Below, piece after piece: positions 33,510-33,650 of a DNA stretch of 33,650 nt. Origin of the DNA: Synechococcales cyanobacterium GL140_1_metabat_312. GTDB taxonomy: Bacteria; Cyanobacteriota; Cyanobacteriia; Leptolyngbyales; Leptolyngbyaceae. The position numbers and the translations under genes are program-made. The stretch's first letter is position 1. Each line of letters begins with the position of its first letter. Under the pieces are notes generated by a model, which made no database searches, had not been told where the DNA came from, and was given only the letters and a program-made list of their open reading frames with translations. The stretch spans positions 1-33,650 of the forward strand of contig JANXWB010000083.1 of assembly GCA_025351345.1 (NCBI GenBank), written 5' to 3'.

Positions 33510-33650
33510 TGGGACTGTAAAATAGTTTGTGTCAAAGGTCAAAAGAGATGATCTAATAAACTAGTGAACCGAGGCGCTGAATAATGACCTTCCGACCTGA
33601 ACTAATTGACGAGTTGTTGAAAGATTATAAAAATGTTGATGATTTGATGG
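33510..33650 (+). mobile_element. End of an IS256-family insertion sequence (right copy)
   Basis: Exact reverse complement of bases 1-141. The inner terminus GGGACTGTAAAATAG faces the window interior, and the transposase gene reads outward to the right. The two copies are thus in inverted orientation with the same ends facing inward. The inner flanks, AATCCAAA on the left and AGTGGCAT on the right, belong to different insertion sites and cannot be compared as a target duplication. Confidence 0.85.
33584..33650 (+). CDS. IS256-family transposase, N-terminal fragment (right copy)
   Basis: Identical 22-codon start, MTFRPELIDELLKDYKN and onward, cut by the window end. It should continue into a DDE transposase of about 400 residues outside the window. 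The left copy is its mirror image. Confidence 0.8.
   Translation, partial: MTFRPELIDELLKDYKNVDDLM

Noticed and set aside
1-33650. A 33-kb composite transposon carried by two inverted IS256 copies
   Set aside because: The interior holds core genes (secA, hemB, chlG, tatC, plsY) with uniform cyanobacterial composition. Equal truncation of both IS ends points to an assembly break.
1-33650. A circular plasmid or phage with overlapping ends
   Set aside because: The matching ends are inverted, not direct, repeats, so they cannot close a circle, and there are no replication or phage genes.
1-33650. Frequent CGATCG/GCGATCGC palindromes as a special repeat array or origin
   Set aside because: They are spread evenly in genes and gaps, as expected for the known HIP1 element of cyanobacteria; no clustering with DnaA-box-like sites was seen.

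Overview
The window is a cyanobacterial chromosome segment. It carries chlorophyll synthase, the small cytochrome b6f-associated protein PetP, a MoeB-type E1 fused to rhodanese, a sucrose-phosphate phosphatase with a GH100 invertase, a squalene-hopene cyclase and a PEP-CTERM protein. The HIP1 octamer GCGATCGC and its CGATCG core recur throughout, a cyanobacterial hallmark. Species cannot be fixed by eye; a filamentous or Leptolyngbya-like lineage is a guess. I saw no tRNA, rRNA or CRISPR array.

Both ends of the window are the same sequence in opposite orientation: bases 1-141 are the reverse complement of 33510-33650. Each copy holds an IS end and the first 22 codons of an IS256-type transposase reading outward. 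The most economical explanation is a contig broken at two copies of one insertion sequence, not a composite transposon, because the 33 kb between them is mostly housekeeping genes.

Layout from left to right. (1) 149-2356: GH100 invertase (minus) and sucrose-phosphate phosphatase (plus), divergent, so sucrose synthesis and breakdown share one short control region. (2) 2542-5637, plus strand: moeB-rhodanese with a terminator, a HicB/HicA toxin-antitoxin pair, and an M24 aminopeptidase. (3) 5634-7438, minus strand: a membrane-anchored unknown protein and hemB. (4) 7774-11498, plus strand: a ten-repeat TPR protein, an orphan sensor histidine kinase and a PEP-CTERM protein, with repeated motifs in the upstream regions of the last two. 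(5) 12077-14905: secA (minus). (6) 15233-22925, plus strand: petP, a Get3/ArsA-like ATPase, chlG, a class A penicillin-binding protein, a CobA-HemD fusion and an Rpn-family PD-(D/E)XK protein. (7) 22995-29663, minus strand: DUF2237, tatC, Nudix, PrxQ/Bcp, BioD-like/DRTGG, plsY, shc and a 65-residue four-cysteine protein. (8) nurA (plus), hflX and a DUF2809 membrane protein (minus), then a small broken reading frame beside the right IS.

Tetrapyrrole supply (hemB, cobA-hemD, chlG), membrane and envelope building (plsY, shc, PBP1A, secA, tatC) and photosynthetic electron transport (petP) dominate. I found no convincing new multi-gene system. The observations most worth following are: the HflX frame that continues upstream of every canonical start codon; the Cys in place of the P-loop Lys in the Get3-like ATPase; an extra ~33-residue segment in MoeB and an extra ~50-residue segment in PlsY; paired GAAGT-N8-ACTTC inverted repeats before the PEP-CTERM gene; 14-bp direct repeats before the histidine kinase; and two possible gene remnants.
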